The notes under the pieces are model-generated. The model saw nothing but the letters and a program-made list of their open reading frames with translations, did not search any database and was not told the origin of the DNA. A DNA stretch of 64,000 nt from Antedon mediterranea (Eukaryota; Echinodermata; Crinoidea; Comatulida; Antedonidae), in contig NC_092672.1 of assembly GCF_964355755.1 (NCBI RefSeq), positions 21,386,501 through 21,450,500 of the forward strand. Reading direction: 5' to 3'. The stretch's first letter is position 1; each line of letters begins with the position of its first letter. This document shows positions 63,549 to 64,000 of this stretch, piece by piece. A program made the position numbers and the translations under genes.

Positions 63549-64000
63549 ACACCTTTACATAGTTGACATAAACTACACCTTTACATAGTTGGCATAAACT
63601 ACACCTTTACATAGTTGGCATAAACTACACCTTTACATAGTTGACATAAACTACACCTTTACATAGTTGGCATAAACTACACCTTTACATAGTTGACATA
63701 AACTACACCTTTACATAGTTGACATAAACTACACCTTTACATAGTTGGCATAAACTACACCTTTACATAGTTGGTATAAACTACACCTTTACATAGTTGG
63801 TATAAACTACACCTTTACATAGTTGGCATAAACTACACCTTTACATAGTTGACATAAACTACACCTTTACATAGTTGGCATAAACTACACCTTTACATAG
63901 TTGGTATAAACTACACCTTTACATAGTTGGTATAAACTACACCTTTACATAGTTGGCATAAACTATACCTTTACATAGTTGGTATAAACTACACCTTTAC
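63549..64000. repeat. 26-bp minisatellite, at least 17 copies
   Basis: The unit acacctttacatagttggca plus taaact repeats with ggca/gaca/ggta variants and runs off the right edge of the window. Confidence 0.95.

Overview
The window looks like nuclear DNA of an animal, most likely a marine invertebrate deuterostome (echinoderm-like). Its genes are split by GT-AG introns, coding density is low, minisatellites and transposons are abundant, and the LTR element belongs to a lineage (Gmr1-like) described from deuterostomes. The octamer TAGGCCTA and its neighbours recur throughout. Species assignment is an inference; no rRNA or mitochondrial marker is present.

Layout. (1) 1-5060: minisatellites, including an 81-bp one that resembles the end of a Death domain, then gene-poor DNA with a dispersed 200-bp repeat. 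(2) 5067-10490: a decaying multi-exon gene for an uncharacterised protein with two Cys/His modules, broken near its 5' end by a TIR-bounded block holding LINE debris. (3) 10560-18260: minisatellites (a 56-bp array and a 1.9-kb array of a 64-bp unit) and DNA in which I see no gene. (4) 18263-36807, minus strand: an unconventional myosin best matched to class XIX (MYO19, a mitochondria-associated motor), at least 20 exons, with introns full of transposons and tandem arrays. Several arrays are amplified copies of exon/splice-site junctions of the gene itself. (5) 36810-39877: spacer between two head-to-head genes, holding a palindromic hammerhead-like MITE and a foldback element. (6) 39878-56096, plus strand: OGFOD2 (2-oxoglutarate/Fe(II) oxygenase), seven exons and about 349 residues. 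Its introns hold a 1.06-kb MITE, a 3.26-kb hAT-like element with another element nested in it, and an 8.06-kb LTR retrotransposon with a DNA element nested in its leader. (7) 56851-59916, minus strand: the last two exons of a theta-class glutathione S-transferase with a 2-kb 92-bp minisatellite in the intron. (8) 60067-62990, minus strand: a 5'-truncated, decayed LINE. (9) 63549-64000: a 26-bp minisatellite running off the window.

Most notable: the LTR retrotransposon has protease and integrase upstream of reverse transcriptase, the reverse of the usual Ty3/gypsy order. It has near-identical LTRs, a 5-bp target duplication and a tRNA-Leu-type primer site. Also notable are the exon-derived minisatellites in MYO19, two nested elements sharing GTGACC termini and 4-bp duplications, and a protein-like segment shared by two different non-autonomous transposon families. 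Both conserved host genes contain a single-base frameshift in an otherwise conserved exon, which may be assembly error or real alleles. Exon limits were read by eye from splice motifs, reading phase and remembered family sequence; no alignment or search was run.
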